This document shows positions 7,377-15,857 of a stretch of 64,000 nt of DNA, one piece after another. The position numbers and the translations under genes are program-made. Every line of letters starts with the position of its first letter. Position 1 is the stretch's first letter. The stretch spans positions 1-64,000 of the forward strand of contig JACQXX010000064.1 in NCBI GenBank assembly GCA_016208495.1. Direction: 5' to 3'. A model generated the notes under the pieces. The model had not been told where the DNA came from. It made no database searches and saw only the letters and a program-made list of their open reading frames with translations. Origin of the DNA: Acidobacteriota bacterium (GTDB lineage: Bacteria; Acidobacteriota; Blastocatellia; Chloracidobacteriales; Chloracidobacteriaceae).

Positions 7377-9554
7377 ATGCAGACAGAGTTTAATACAAAC
7401 CGGATTTCGTTTTCCGTATTTTCAACCTTGAATCGCTGGTTGATTTTGGCTGGAGTCGTTCTTCTCAGCGGCTTTTCACCTGGTATTTTGGCACAACAGG
7501 CTTCACCGACACTTTTTTCCGTCGTTTCACCAAATCAGGCAACACGCACTTTCTTGAAAAATGAGCCTGAAGCCCAGCTTATTTCCATCACAAGCGACAC
7601 CCTTTCACGTTTCCAATCGCATTCTGTGCGGCTTCCCTTGGTCAACGAGGAGCTTGAAGCCATTGGGACCGGCTTTGAAACTCGCAGCCAGACCAGTGTC
7701 ACCTGGCGTGGAAAATTTCCACAGGATGGCGGTGATATCACGTTGACCTGTGTTGATGGGTACTGCGCCGGGGTGATTCAATCACCAACGTCTTTGTATA
7801 CCATTGCTCCGACTGAAGTTCCACATATATCCATTCTGAAGAAACTTGACCATCAAGCGGCACCAACCTGTGGCGGAACCTCAACCGTCGAGGTGCCGCA
7901 CCTGACACATGAAACGGCGCGCCCGACAATTGTCTCAACGACATCAGTGTCCACACTCGACATCATGATTGTTTACACGACCCAGGCGAGAGTTGCGGCT
8001 GGCGGAACCGCTCAAATGCTGGCTCAGGTCCAAAATGCCGTGGATGCCGCCAACACCGCCTACATCAATAGTCAGATAAATGCCCGGCTGCGGCTGGTTC
8101 AGACAACCGAGGTGAACTATGCGGAAACACCTGACTTCTTCCAGATGCTGGAATGGTTACGAACTGACCCCACGGTTGCCGCCAGACGCAATACCTGCCA
8201 GGCGGATCTGGTTTCAATGCTGGTCAATAACACGTCGCTGGGTGGCCGAGGCTATTTGATGCAATCCGGAAATATCGGTCCGGCCTTTGAAGCGTACGCC
8301 TTTTCGGTTGTTTGCTGGTACTACGCGTCGAGTTATTACGTGCTGGCCCACGAAGTCGGCCACAACCTCGGATGTCACCATGATGCGGCAAATACAACTG
8401 AACAGGGAGCTTATCTATTTTCCTACGGTCAGTATTATTCAGGTATCTATCGGACAGTCATGGCCTATGACAATGTGTGCCAGTGCCCAATCTATGCCGG
8501 GTTTTCAAATCCAAATCTCACCTTTCAAAACCTGCCAACCGGTATTGCCAATCAGACCGACAATGCGGCGACCATCAACCAGACGGCGCCAATTGCCGCA
8601 AATTTCCGGGGTCCAGGCATTGTCATTCCGGCACTCACGCTGGCAGCACCTAACGGAGGGGAAACACTAACGGCGGGAACTGCAGTTCAGATTGTCTGGA
8701 CCACGACAGATGACTACCCGGAAACATCGGTTCGATTGGAACTGATGCGCAATGGAACACTTCAGCAGGTGATTAGCGCTTCAACCGCAACCGGCAACAA
8801 TGGAATCGGCACATTTTCCTGGGCGATTCCGACGAATATCGCATCTGGGAACGGCTACCAAATCCGGGTGAGCCACCCATCAAATTCCACCGTTCAAGAC
8901 GTGAGTGATGCGACGTTTACCATCACCGGGCCAAGCACCGCGACGCTCACGGTGACAACACCCAATGGTGGGGAATCGTGGGCGCTTAACACCCGGCAAA
9001 CCGTTCGGTGGACCTACACTGAAAATCCGGGCAGTTCAGTCAAAATTGAATTGTTCAAAAACGGTGTTTTTCGACAGATGATTGCTGCGGCAGCCCCGAT
9101 TGGAAGTAATGGAAGTGGTTCTTTTGCCTGGGATATTTCTTCGGCTGAGCTGCCTGGGAGTGACTACACGGTAAAAATCACCAGCACTTCGTTTTCGACA
9201 ATCAGTGATGTCAGCAACAGCAATTTTTCACTGGGAAGCGTGCCGGTTGCTGCCACCATTCAGGTTGTAACGCCCAACGGCGGTGAAAAGTGGAAAACCC
9301 GGATCCAGCAACAAATTCGCTGGAGTTTCACGGGAAATCCAGGTGCCAAGGTTAAAGTTGAACTCTACAAGGGCGGAGTGTTCAAACAGGTCATCAGTGC
9401 TGGCGCGACGATTGGCACAAGCGGAGCCGGGAGCCTGAACTGGCTGGTTCCTTCAACTCTGGCTGCCGGGAGTGACTACAAAATCAAAATCACCAGCACC
9501 ACCACCGCCAGTGCCACTGATTTCAGCAATCAGAATTTCAGTATTTTCCGGTAA
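7377..9554 (+). CDS. Secreted M12B-like zinc metalloprotease with three C-terminal repeats
   Basis: Protein of 725 residues. A signal peptide (about residues 1-40, ending GILAQQ) leads into a pro-region and then a reprolysin-type metzincin domain starting near STLDIMIVYTT. The zinc motif HEVGHNLGCHH (His325, Glu326, His329, His335) and a Met-turn (Met362 in RTVMAYDN) are intact. From about residue 418 come three repeats of about 104 residues, each with PNGGE near its start (425, 529, 633) and a W-xx-tenor core like KRE9/KNH-type beta-sandwich domains, probably for surface or polymer attachment. ATG 7377 follows GGAGGG. Substrate unknown; extracellular proteolysis is inferred. Confidence 0.88.
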   Translation: MQTEFNTNRISFSVFSTLNRWLILAGVVLLSGFSPGILAQQASPTLFSVVSPNQATRTFLKNEPEAQLISITSDTLSRFQSHSVRLPLVNEELEAIGTGFETRSQTSVTWRGKFPQDGGDITLTCVDGYCAGVIQSPTSLYTIAPTEVPHISILKKLDHQAAPTCGGTSTVEVPHLTHETARPTIVSTTSVSTLDIMIVYTTQARVAAGGTAQMLAQVQNAVDAANTAYINSQINARLRLVQTTEVNYAETPDFFQMLEWLRTDPTVAARRNTCQADLVSMLVNNTSLGGRGYLMQSGNIGPAFEAYAFSVVCWYYASSYYVLAHEVGHNLGCHHDAANTTEQGAYLFSYGQYYSGIYRTVMAYDNVCQCPIYAGFSNPNLTFQNLPTGIANQTDNAATINQTAPIAANFRGPGIVIPALTLAAPNGGETLTAGTAVQIVWTTTDDYPETSVRLELMRNGTLQQVISASTATGNNGIGTFSWAIPTNIASGNGYQIRVSHPSNSTVQDVSDATFTITGPSTATLTVTTPNGGESWALNTRQTVRWTYTENPGSSVKIELFKNGVFRQMIAAAAPIGSNGSGSFAWDISSAELPGSDYTVKITSTSFSTISDVSNSNFSLGSVPVAATIQVVTPNGGEKWKTRIQQQIRWSFTGNPGAKVKVELYKGGVFKQVISAGATIGTSGAGSLNWLVPSTLAAGSDYKIKITSTTTASATDFSNQNFSIFR

Positions 9555-9745
9555 GCCGGGAAGGATGTTTGGGGTTTTGTTCTTAGTGCTTGGAATACAA
9601 TATGTTACAGGAACTAAATGCCAGGAATGAAGCCCCTAAACCCGGCCCCAACCTGCGTACTCCCAACCTCCAAAAGCAAGGGGTGCCAGAATTTTTTTGT
9701 TGACAAGTCAAAATTCACCCGGTATTTTGCAGCTTCCAGATTGAC

Positions 9746-9798
9746 CCGTGGCGATTTAAAGCGAATTGCACCACGTTAAAAACTGCTAAACAGCACCG
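9746..9798 (+). promoter_or_regulatory. SAM-II riboswitch aptamer, first of tandem pair
   Basis: The RNA has the SAM-II signature: P1 strand CGTGG (9747-9751), loop with GATTTA and GAATTGC, P1 partner CCACG (9771-9775), then TTAAAAA and GCTAAA. These match the order and spacing of the conserved blocks in the metA/metX SAM-II class. It is followed within 20 bases by an intrinsic terminator (9817-9853), so S-adenosylmethionine binding likely controls transcription of the downstream amino-acid operon. Confidence 0.88.
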
Positions 9799-9816
9799 GC
9801 CAAAAAGTTTTGATTG

Positions 9817-9853
9817 CCCTGTGTTTGTTGAGCACAGGGTTTTTGCTTTTTTG
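9817..9853 (+). terminator. Intrinsic terminator after first SAM-II aptamer
   Basis: CCCTGTG (9817-9823) pairs with CACAGGG (9833-9839), followed by a T-rich run to 9853. Placement directly after an aptamer indicates riboswitch-controlled termination. Confidence 0.88.
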
Positions 9854-9885
9854 GGGCTACGAAATCTGGTTCTTTTTCAATTTCA

Positions 9886-9936
9886 CACGTGGCGATTTAC
9901 GCGAATTGCTCCACGTTAAAAACTGCTAAACAGCTC
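9886..9936 (+). promoter_or_regulatory. SAM-II riboswitch aptamer, second of tandem pair
   Basis: A second copy of the same fold: CGTGG (9888-9892) pairs with CCACG (9911-9915), with GATTTA, GAATTGC, TTAAAAA and GCTAAA in the same order. It differs from the first copy at a handful of positions, mostly in the variable loop. It too is followed by its own terminator (9952-9993), then by the threonine synthase start. Confidence 0.88.
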
Positions 9937-9951
9937 GGAGGAAAGATTTAT

Positions 9952-9993
9952 CCCCTGTGCCTGTTGTTCGGTGCACAGGGGTTTTTCTTTTTT
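9952..9993 (+). terminator. Intrinsic terminator after second SAM-II aptamer
   Basis: CCCCTGTGC (9952-9960) pairs with GCACAGGGG (9973-9981), followed by T5-C-T6. Stem core is the same CCCTGTG sequence as the first terminator, as expected if aptamer and terminator were duplicated together. Confidence 0.9.
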
Positions 9994-10033
9994 CGGCTGT
10001 TCGGTGCAACCAAAGAACTTTAGGAGGATTTCC

Positions 10034-11284
10034 ATGAGTTTTGTCACCGGACTCACCTGCCGCGAATGCGGTCAACGATATGCCAAACAGCCTACGGCGG
10101 GCTGTCCTGAATGTTTTGCCCCGCTTGAAGTTGCCTATGATTATCAGGCGATTCGCCAATCACTGACGCGGGCTGCCATCGAGCGTCGCCCGACCAACAT
10201 CTGGCGCTACCGTGAATTGCTCCCGCTGGATCAAGATCCCGAAATTGGTCTCAGCACTGGCTGGACCCCGCTGGTTCGGGCCAAACGCCTGGGCGAAGCC
10301 CTTGGACTGAAAGAGTTGTACATCAAAAACGATAGTGTGAATTCCCCAACGCTTTCCTTCAAAGACCGGGTGACCGCCGTGGCCATCAACAAAGCCAAAG
10401 AGTTTGGGTTGTCAGCCGTTGGGTGCGCTTCGACCGGGAATCTGGCCAACTCAGTGGCGGCCAATGCGGCAGCAGCGGGTCTTCCAGCCTATGTTTTGAT
10501 TCCCTGGGATCTGGAGCAGTCCAAAATTACGGCGACTTCGGTGTTTGGCGCCAATGTCATCGCCGTGCGTGGCACGTATGACGATGTGAATCGTGTCTGC
10601 AGCCAGATTGCGGATCGTTATAATTGGGGACTCGTCAACGTCAATTTGCGTCCATTTTATGGCGAAGGCTCAAAGTCGGTCGGGTATGAAATTGCCGAAC
10701 AACTCGGCTGGCGTGCGCCAGATGCGGTGATTGTCCCAATGGCGGGTGGGTCGCTCATTACCAAGATTCATAAAGGGTTGAAGGAACTGGAACTGCTTGG
10801 GCTGCTTGATGGGGAAGTCAAAACCCGTTTGTATGGTGCCCAGGCTGCCGGGTGCAACCCAATTGTCACCGCCACCAAACAGGGCACAAATATTATCCGT
10901 CCAGTCAAACCGAAAACCATCGCCAAATCACTGGCGATTGGAAATCCGGCAGATGGTTATTTTGCCGCGAATGTGATCCAGCAAAGCGGTGGCTGCGGGG
11001 AAGATGTCACTGATCAGGAAATTATTGACGGCATTCAGTTGCTGGCTGAAACCGAAGGGATTTTTACCGAAACAGCAGGTGGCGTGACGGTTGCCGTCAC
11101 TCGAAAACTGGTAGCGCAACACAAGCTGAATCCAAATGGAGTCACCGTCATCACCATCACCGGAAATGGTCTCAAAACCCAGGAAGCGCTTCCGTTGACC
11201 ACGCCACTGGTGATCTCTCCATCACTGCGCGAGTTTCAAGAGGTGCTCGAACAGGAATTTTCAACTCAGCCGGCTTATGCATGA
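10034..11284 (+). CDS. thrC: Threonine synthase family, SAM-riboswitch controlled
   Basis: Protein of 416 residues. An N-terminal zinc ribbon (Cys9, Cys12, Cys24, Cys27) precedes a fold-type II PLP enzyme domain with Lys110 in SFKDR as PLP lysine and the STGNLANS phosphate-binding region. Family members turn O-phosphohomoserine into threonine. ATG 10034 has an AGGAGGA site; the longer upstream frame runs into the terminator. Being behind two SAM-II riboswitches and ahead of a sulfur-carrier gene is unusual for a pure threonine enzyme, and raises the possibility of a sulfhydrylase role on phosphohomoserine by analogy to CysM. Threonine synthase remains the default call. Confidence 0.88.
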   Translation: MSFVTGLTCRECGQRYAKQPTAGCPECFAPLEVAYDYQAIRQSLTRAAIERRPTNIWRYRELLPLDQDPEIGLSTGWTPLVRAKRLGEALGLKELYIKNDSVNSPTLSFKDRVTAVAINKAKEFGLSAVGCASTGNLANSVAANAAAAGLPAYVLIPWDLEQSKITATSVFGANVIAVRGTYDDVNRVCSQIADRYNWGLVNVNLRPFYGEGSKSVGYEIAEQLGWRAPDAVIVPMAGGSLITKIHKGLKELELLGLLDGEVKTRLYGAQAAGCNPIVTATKQGTNIIRPVKPKTIAKSLAIGNPADGYFAANVIQQSGGCGEDVTDQEIIDGIQLLAETEGIFTETAGGVTVAVTRKLVAQHKLNPNGVTVITITGNGLKTQEALPLTTPLVISPSLREFQEVLEQEFSTQPAYA

Positions 11285-11302
11285 ACTGGGGCCGTTTAAA
11301 TT

Positions 11303-11424
11303 ATGAGTTATGAATTATGAATTATGGATTATGAAAAGCTGAAACCCTTTATACTCAAGGAGTTAACCTTGTTGCTTCGATTTTGAACCCTGCTTTCTCA
11401 TAATTCATAATTCATAACTCCATA
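11303..11424. repeat. Inverted ATGAATT heptamer pair
   Basis: Bases 11303-11336 are ATGAGTT-ATGAATT-ATGAATT-ATGGATT units; 11398-11424 are the complement (TCATAAT-TCATAAT-TCATAAC). Together they could form a long stem with a loop of about 60 bases between thrC and the sulfur-carrier gene. Confidence 0.65.
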
Positions 11425-11440
11425 GAAGGGACACGACATC

Positions 11441-11716
11441 ATGGCTCAATCAATTTTAATCCCAACGTTATTGCGACAACTTACGGGTGGTTCAGAAGTT
11501 ATCCAGCTTCAAGCTGCAACAGTTGGTGAAGCGCTCACCACGCTCGATTCCCAATTTCCAGGGTTTCGCGCCCGAGTGTGCGATGAAACCGGCCAGTTAC
11601 GCCGCTTCATCAACCTTTATCTCGATGGCGAAGACATTCGCTTTCTGGACAATTTAGCGACGCCGCTTCCAGATACGGCTGAGGTCGCCATTATTCCGGC
11701 CATTGCTGGAGGGTAA
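11441..11716 (+). CDS. MoaD/ThiS-like ubiquitin-fold sulfur carrier
   Basis: A 91-residue beta-grasp protein ending in Ala-Gly-Gly, the C-terminal diglycine that is adenylated and thiocarboxylated in sulfur carriers of the MoaD, ThiS, CysO and HcyS type. The segment LATPLPDTAEVAIIPAIAGG is typical of the MoaD end. A GAAGGGAC site precedes ATG 11441. It lies between thrC and lysC, not with molybdopterin or thiamine genes, which points to a role in cysteine or homocysteine formation as with CysO-CysM or HcyS. No activating E1-like enzyme or Mec-type protease gene is in the window. Confidence 0.85.
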   Translation: MAQSILIPTLLRQLTGGSEVIQLQAATVGEALTTLDSQFPGFRARVCDETGQLRRFINLYLDGEDIRFLDNLATPLPDTAEVAIIPAIAGG

Positions 11717-11739
11717 AACAGGGCTCAGGGCAATCAAAG

Positions 11740-11822
11740 GGATGAGGGATGAAGGATGAGGGATGAAATAAAACCAATTCTTCAGCCGCTTTCTTCAGCC
11801 CTCAGCCCTCAACCCCAAGCCC
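11740..11822. repeat. GGATGAG / CAGCCCT heptamer repeat
   Basis: GATGAGGGATGAAGGATGAG-type units followed by TTCAGCC/CTCAGCC/CCAAGCC units, the same vocabulary in the same order, inverted, as 14637-14756. It directly precedes the aspartokinase start and can be translated in frame, which explains an apparent N-terminal extension of that gene. Confidence 0.65.
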
Positions 11823-11842
11823 AAAGTTTTTTGGAATTCAAT

Positions 11843-13294
11843 ATGCACACACACACATCACACAATCTGGTTGTTTTGAAATTTGGTGGGACTTCGGTCA
11901 AAGATGCCCGTGCGATTCAGGCCGCGGCTGAAATTGTGGCCAGTCGGCGCGACTGCCACCCGGTTGTAGTGGTTTCAGCTCTGGCCGGAGTAACTGATGG
12001 ATTGTTAAAGCTGGCTCACTCAGCGGTAGATGCACCATTGGCCACGACTCTAAAAACATTGAAACAATTGGAGGTACGGCATTTAGAGGTGCTTCGCGAG
12101 TTGACGGGGCGTGCCCCTTGCCTGGCGGCACAATTGTTTCGGCAGGAATATGAAACACTCCTTGAATCCAAATTTGCTGAACTGGAGTTGTTATTGTGTT
12201 CAGTGGCGACATTGGGTGCCTGCACACCAATTCATCAGGATGCCATTGTGGCCTTTGGTGAACGACTCAGTTCTGTTTTGGTGACGGCGGCGCTTCAGAT
12301 CGCTGGGATTCAAGCCGAAGTTTTTGATGTTCGGCAGGTAATGATCACGACGGATGAATTTACCGAAGCTTCACCACTCGTTGAGGAACTCAACCGGCGG
12401 GTGACAGCCCGGTTGCTGCCACGTATTGCCGACGGTGTTATTCCTGTCACACAAGGATTTGTCGGAGCAACCCGTTCCGGTGCGACCACGACCCTTGGCC
12501 GTGGCGGGTCAGATTTCACCGCCACATTAATCGGTGCCGCGCTTCGAGCGCAATCGGTTGAAATCTGGACCGATGTGGATGGCGTGATGACGGCGGATCC
12601 AAAGCTAGTGCCCGATGCGGTTACCATTCCTGAAATCTCTTATGACCAGGCTGAAGAACTGGCGCTCCGAGGAGCTAAAATATTGCACCCCAAAACGTTG
12701 CGTCCAGTCCGTGACCTTGAAATCCCAGTTTGGATTCGCAACACGTTAAATCCCTCAGCCCGTGGAACCCTGGTGTGTGCCAGGCCGACCCATCCGCCAC
12801 AGGCGTCACTTGCCTGCCAGCGCAATCTGGTGCGGATTCAGGTATCGCTGTCAGGCACAAACGCACTGACTTCCAGTCTTTCTGGGCTGGCAACACTTTT
12901 TTCAAAATTAAAACTCTTCCCGGAACAAATGGTCTGCACCCCGGCGGCCATTACCTTGCTGTTACCCAATACTCAGGTGACGCAGGCCCTTGAGGTTACC
13001 CTTGGAGAAATGGGTGTGATTCAGGTCGAACGGCATCAAACTTTGGTCTCCGTGATTGGTCAATCCGTGACCCCCAAGGCCCTGGAAATGTTGGAGCTTG
13101 CCGAGGCTGAATGGATTCAACCTGATATTTCCAACGGAAAGTTATTGATCGCCACTCACGACCGGTTTCTCGCACAGGTAATGAGACGTCTCCATGACCA
13201 GTTTGTCCAGTCACCAATCAGCCAGGTATTGACCACCTCAGGTTTGCTGTGTCAGTCGGACTATCGCGAGTTAACAGTTGCCGCCGTTGCCTGA
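11843..13294 (+). CDS. lysC: Aspartokinase
   Basis: Protein of 483 residues that phosphorylates aspartate, first step toward lysine, methionine and threonine. The kinase domain begins with KFGGTSVKDARAI near residue 13 and contains the GFVGAT and TLGRGGSDFTAT motifs and the LRGAKILHP block. Residues from about 325 onward should be the regulatory ACT pair, more divergent than usual. ATG 11843 is preferred; the open frame upstream is repeat sequence. Co-location with thrC and a sulfur carrier behind SAM-II switches suggests that it feeds the methionine branch. Confidence 0.92.
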   Translation: MHTHTSHNLVVLKFGGTSVKDARAIQAAAEIVASRRDCHPVVVVSALAGVTDGLLKLAHSAVDAPLATTLKTLKQLEVRHLEVLRELTGRAPCLAAQLFRQEYETLLESKFAELELLLCSVATLGACTPIHQDAIVAFGERLSSVLVTAALQIAGIQAEVFDVRQVMITTDEFTEASPLVEELNRRVTARLLPRIADGVIPVTQGFVGATRSGATTTLGRGGSDFTATLIGAALRAQSVEIWTDVDGVMTADPKLVPDAVTIPEISYDQAEELALRGAKILHPKTLRPVRDLEIPVWIRNTLNPSARGTLVCARPTHPPQASLACQRNLVRIQVSLSGTNALTSSLSGLATLFSKLKLFPEQMVCTPAAITLLLPNTQVTQALEVTLGEMGVIQVERHQTLVSVIGQSVTPKALEMLELAEAEWIQPDISNGKLLIATHDRFLAQVMRRLHDQFVQSPISQVLTTSGLLCQSDYRELTVAAVA

Positions 13295-13850
13295 GTCTGG
13301 GTTGACACCAACCACATTCACCGCACAGTACGTCGCTGGCGCAATCGCTCAACTTGCGGAGTCGAGAGAGGGATGGGATACCCAGATTGCGTCCCCGGCG
13401 TCCTGTGCGGTGATTATTTTTGGGCTGAAGAAGACGGGCTGAGGGTTTGGAACCCATTTTCTTCCGCCCCGAGTCTTCGAGTCCTTCAGCCCCAAGCCCC
13501 AAGCCCTGGTATTTTCAGCCCCAAGCCCTCAGCCCTCAGCCCTGGTTTTCCTTGACAATCCCACCAACTTCCCGTATTTGATAAGCCACATCCTTTCACG
13601 TGAGTTGTCTATGATTGTTTCTTCAAACTAAGTTGAACCTGTTGTGAAACCACTCTGGTTTCTGGCCTTTGCCTTGACGGGTGAAGTGCGTCTGACTGGT
13701 TCGATTCTTTTCGCACACGTTTTCCCCAGTTGTTCAATTGACCCGACCTTTGTCGCCACTGATCCCATTTGGGGTGTCAGGTTGCGCGCTTCGTGTGTCG
13801 AAATCCCACGCCTGACAGGTGTGGTGAAGATTTGAAGAGGATTTTCAGCA
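13295..13850. other. Intergenic region with GGGCTGA/CAGCCC repeats
   Basis: No gene that I can support. Bases 13424-13552 contain GGGCTGAAGAAGACGGGCTGA followed by inverted CAGCCCCAAGCCC units, giving a potential long hairpin. Short frames around 13630-13930 on both strands lack any recognised domain. Confidence 0.6.
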
Positions 13851-14630
13851 ATGAATTTGCACGATGAGTCACATTTAGGATCGCCATTTGATGATGGCAA
13901 TGTGTACGACCTTCTGTTTTCCAATTTTGAGTACGGTCTGGAGTATTATCTTCAACTTGCACAAGCTGCCCAGGGCCCGGTGCTTGATATCGCCTGTGGA
14001 ACAGGACGTGTCATGCTTCCGTGCCTGGAGGCTGGCCTTGACGTAGATGGGCTCGATTTGTCAACGGCACTACTTGACCGGTTGGCAGAAAAAGCCAGCA
14101 CCAAAGGGTTCCATCCACGGTTATTTGAAGGCGATATGCGGGACTTCCAGCTTGAACGGCGGTATCGGCTGGCCATTATTCCATTTAATGCCTTTGTGCA
14201 TTGTATGACTGGCGAAGAGCAAATTGCGGCGCTGCGGTGCATCCGCGAACACCTTGAGCCAGGTGGAATGCTGGCATTTGACACGTTCTTTCCTGGAATT
14301 GAAGTGATCGGCCAGGCTCATCAACCCCGGGTCCTCGAAATGGAGACCGATCATCCAACGCCAGGGTGGAAAGTACGTGTGTATGACACTCGAACTCTCA
14401 ATCGGGTAGACCAGATTCAGCATTCCTTTATGGAAATTGAGGAACTCAACGAAGCTGGTGAAGTTGTGAAGGTTCATCCAAGTCAGACGCACATTCGCTG
14501 GATTTACAAACAGGAAATGGAGCTTTTGCTTCGGTTGAGTGGATTTTGGAACTGGAACATCTGGGGAAGCTTCGAGCGGCAACTACTGGTGAATGAAACC
14601 GATGCCATGATTGTGGAAGCCACGGTGTGA
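13851..14630 (+). CDS. Class I SAM-dependent methyltransferase
   Basis: Protein of 259 residues with a Rossmann methyltransferase fold. Motif I is VLDIACGTGRV (from residue 44), followed by the acidic ribose-binding end GLDLS and motif-like GDMRDFQL near residue 92. The segment AIIPFNAFVHCMTGEEQIAALRCIREHLEPGG is common in small-molecule methyltransferases of the DUF/Methyltransf_25 type. An AGAGGA site precedes the ATG. Its position at the end of the SAM-controlled region may be coincidental. Substrate unknown. Confidence 0.88.
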   Translation: MNLHDESHLGSPFDDGNVYDLLFSNFEYGLEYYLQLAQAAQGPVLDIACGTGRVMLPCLEAGLDVDGLDLSTALLDRLAEKASTKGFHPRLFEGDMRDFQLERRYRLAIIPFNAFVHCMTGEEQIAALRCIREHLEPGGMLAFDTFFPGIEVIGQAHQPRVLEMETDHPTPGWKVRVYDTRTLNRVDQIQHSFMEIEELNEAGEVVKVHPSQTHIRWIYKQEMELLLRLSGFWNWNIWGSFERQLLVNETDAMIVEATV

Positions 14631-14636
14631 GAGGGC

Positions 14637-14756
14637 GGAAGACTTTGGGCTTGGGGCTGAAAAAACCAGGGCTGAGGGCTTGGGGCTGAGGGCGGAAGAC
14701 ATCGGGCTGAAGAATTGGTTTTATTTCATCCCTCATCCTTCATCCCTCATCCCTTT
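14637..14756. repeat. GGGCTTG/GGGCTGA and CATCCCT repeats
   Basis: Period-7 units GGGCTTG, GGGCTGA and GGGCGGA followed at 14726-14754 by CATCCCT/CATCCTT units. It is the inverted counterpart of the block at 11740-11822. A TCGTGTATT duplication follows near 14827. Confidence 0.65.
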
Positions 14757-14929
14757 CTTTGCTCCGAGCTTGCGAGTTTTCAGCTCCAAGTCCGAGGCTT
14801 TCAGTTCGAAGTCGTTTGATTTTTTTTCGTGTATTTCGTGTATTTCGTGGTTAAAAATGCTTTGGAATTTCCGCTGATGTCCCGATACCCTTCAAACCGG
14901 TACTCCTAAACTCATTTCTGGAAGGCTTT

Positions 14930-15841
14930 ATGAAATCTCTGTACTGCTGGTTGCTTGCTTTTGTCATGATTGGATTGTCTTCAACAGGGTTAGCGCAGAA
15001 CCACAAGTCAGCCAAATTGACCACCTATCCGCCGGATGCGCTGACCGGGCTTGAAAAATGGCGGGCTGAATATGAATCAGATGTGAAGTCTGAAACCGGC
15101 TGGCTTTCGATTCGAGGGTTGTTTTGGTTAAAGCCCGGTGCGAATTCGGTTGGAAGTGCGGCTGATAATGTTGTGATATTGCCAGCAGAATCCGCACCGG
15201 CTCAGGTTGGTGTGATCACACTCGATGGCAAAAAGACCCGGTTAACGGTTCAAGCTGGAGTTCCAGTGGCCGTCAACGGGAAGACCGTGACTGAAACAGA
15301 TCTCAAAACCGACGCCGATGGCAAAGCGGATATGATGACGCTCGGCACGCTCTCCTTTTATATTATTGTGCGCGGAGAGCGGGTCGGTGTTCGACTCAAA
15401 GATACAAACAATCCGGCGCTCCGAAATTTTCCCGGCGTCCACTGGTTTGAACCCAAAGGTGCCTTTCGGGTTGAGGCCAAATTTGTGCCGTACAATCCGC
15501 CCAAAATCTTAAAAATCACCAATGTGCTGGGCGATGTAAGCGATGTCCCGAGCGCCGGATATGTTGAATTCCGCATACTGGGGAAAAAGTGCCGGCTGGA
15601 TGTTCAACAAGCCGATGACCGGCTCTTTGTCAATTTCAAGGACAGGTCTTCGGGCGTGACTACCTATGGTGCCGGTCGGTTTTTAGAGCCGGCGCTTCCG
15701 AAAAACGGCAAAGTGGTGATTGATTTTAACCGGGCTTACAACCCGCCCTGTGCCTACACTGAATTTGCCACCTGCCCATTGCCGCCACCACAAAATGCAC
15801 TTCCAGTGGCGATTGAAGCCGGGGAAAAGAAGACGCATTGA
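14930..15841 (+). CDS. DUF1684 domain protein, exported
   Basis: Protein of 303 residues. A signal peptide (about residues 1-22, ending GLAQ) precedes a full DUF1684 domain. Recognisable blocks are GWLSIRGLFWLKPGANSVGS, the glycine-rich VEFRILGKKCRLDV core and the C-terminal NPPCAYTEFATCPLPPPQN signature containing a Cys pair. The family is widespread in Bacteroidota and Acidobacteriota and has no established biochemical role. It follows a repeat-filled gap, so it is probably its own transcription unit. Confidence 0.88.
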   Translation: MKSLYCWLLAFVMIGLSSTGLAQNHKSAKLTTYPPDALTGLEKWRAEYESDVKSETGWLSIRGLFWLKPGANSVGSAADNVVILPAESAPAQVGVITLDGKKTRLTVQAGVPVAVNGKTVTETDLKTDADGKADMMTLGTLSFYIIVRGERVGVRLKDTNNPALRNFPGVHWFEPKGAFRVEAKFVPYNPPKILKITNVLGDVSDVPSAGYVEFRILGKKCRLDVQQADDRLFVNFKDRSSGVTTYGAGRFLEPALPKNGKVVIDFNRAYNPPCAYTEFATCPLPPPQNALPVAIEAGEKKTH

Positions 15842-15857
15842 AGATAAAAAGCGGGGA

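Noticed and set aside
11756-11842. N-terminal extension of aspartokinase
   Set aside because: Encoded by GGATGAG/CAGCCCT repeats; the kinase motif begins shortly after Met at 11843.
13628-13962. Short frames on both strands before the methyltransferase gene
   Set aside because: No domain, signal or ribosome binding site; they overlap each other and the methyltransferase start.
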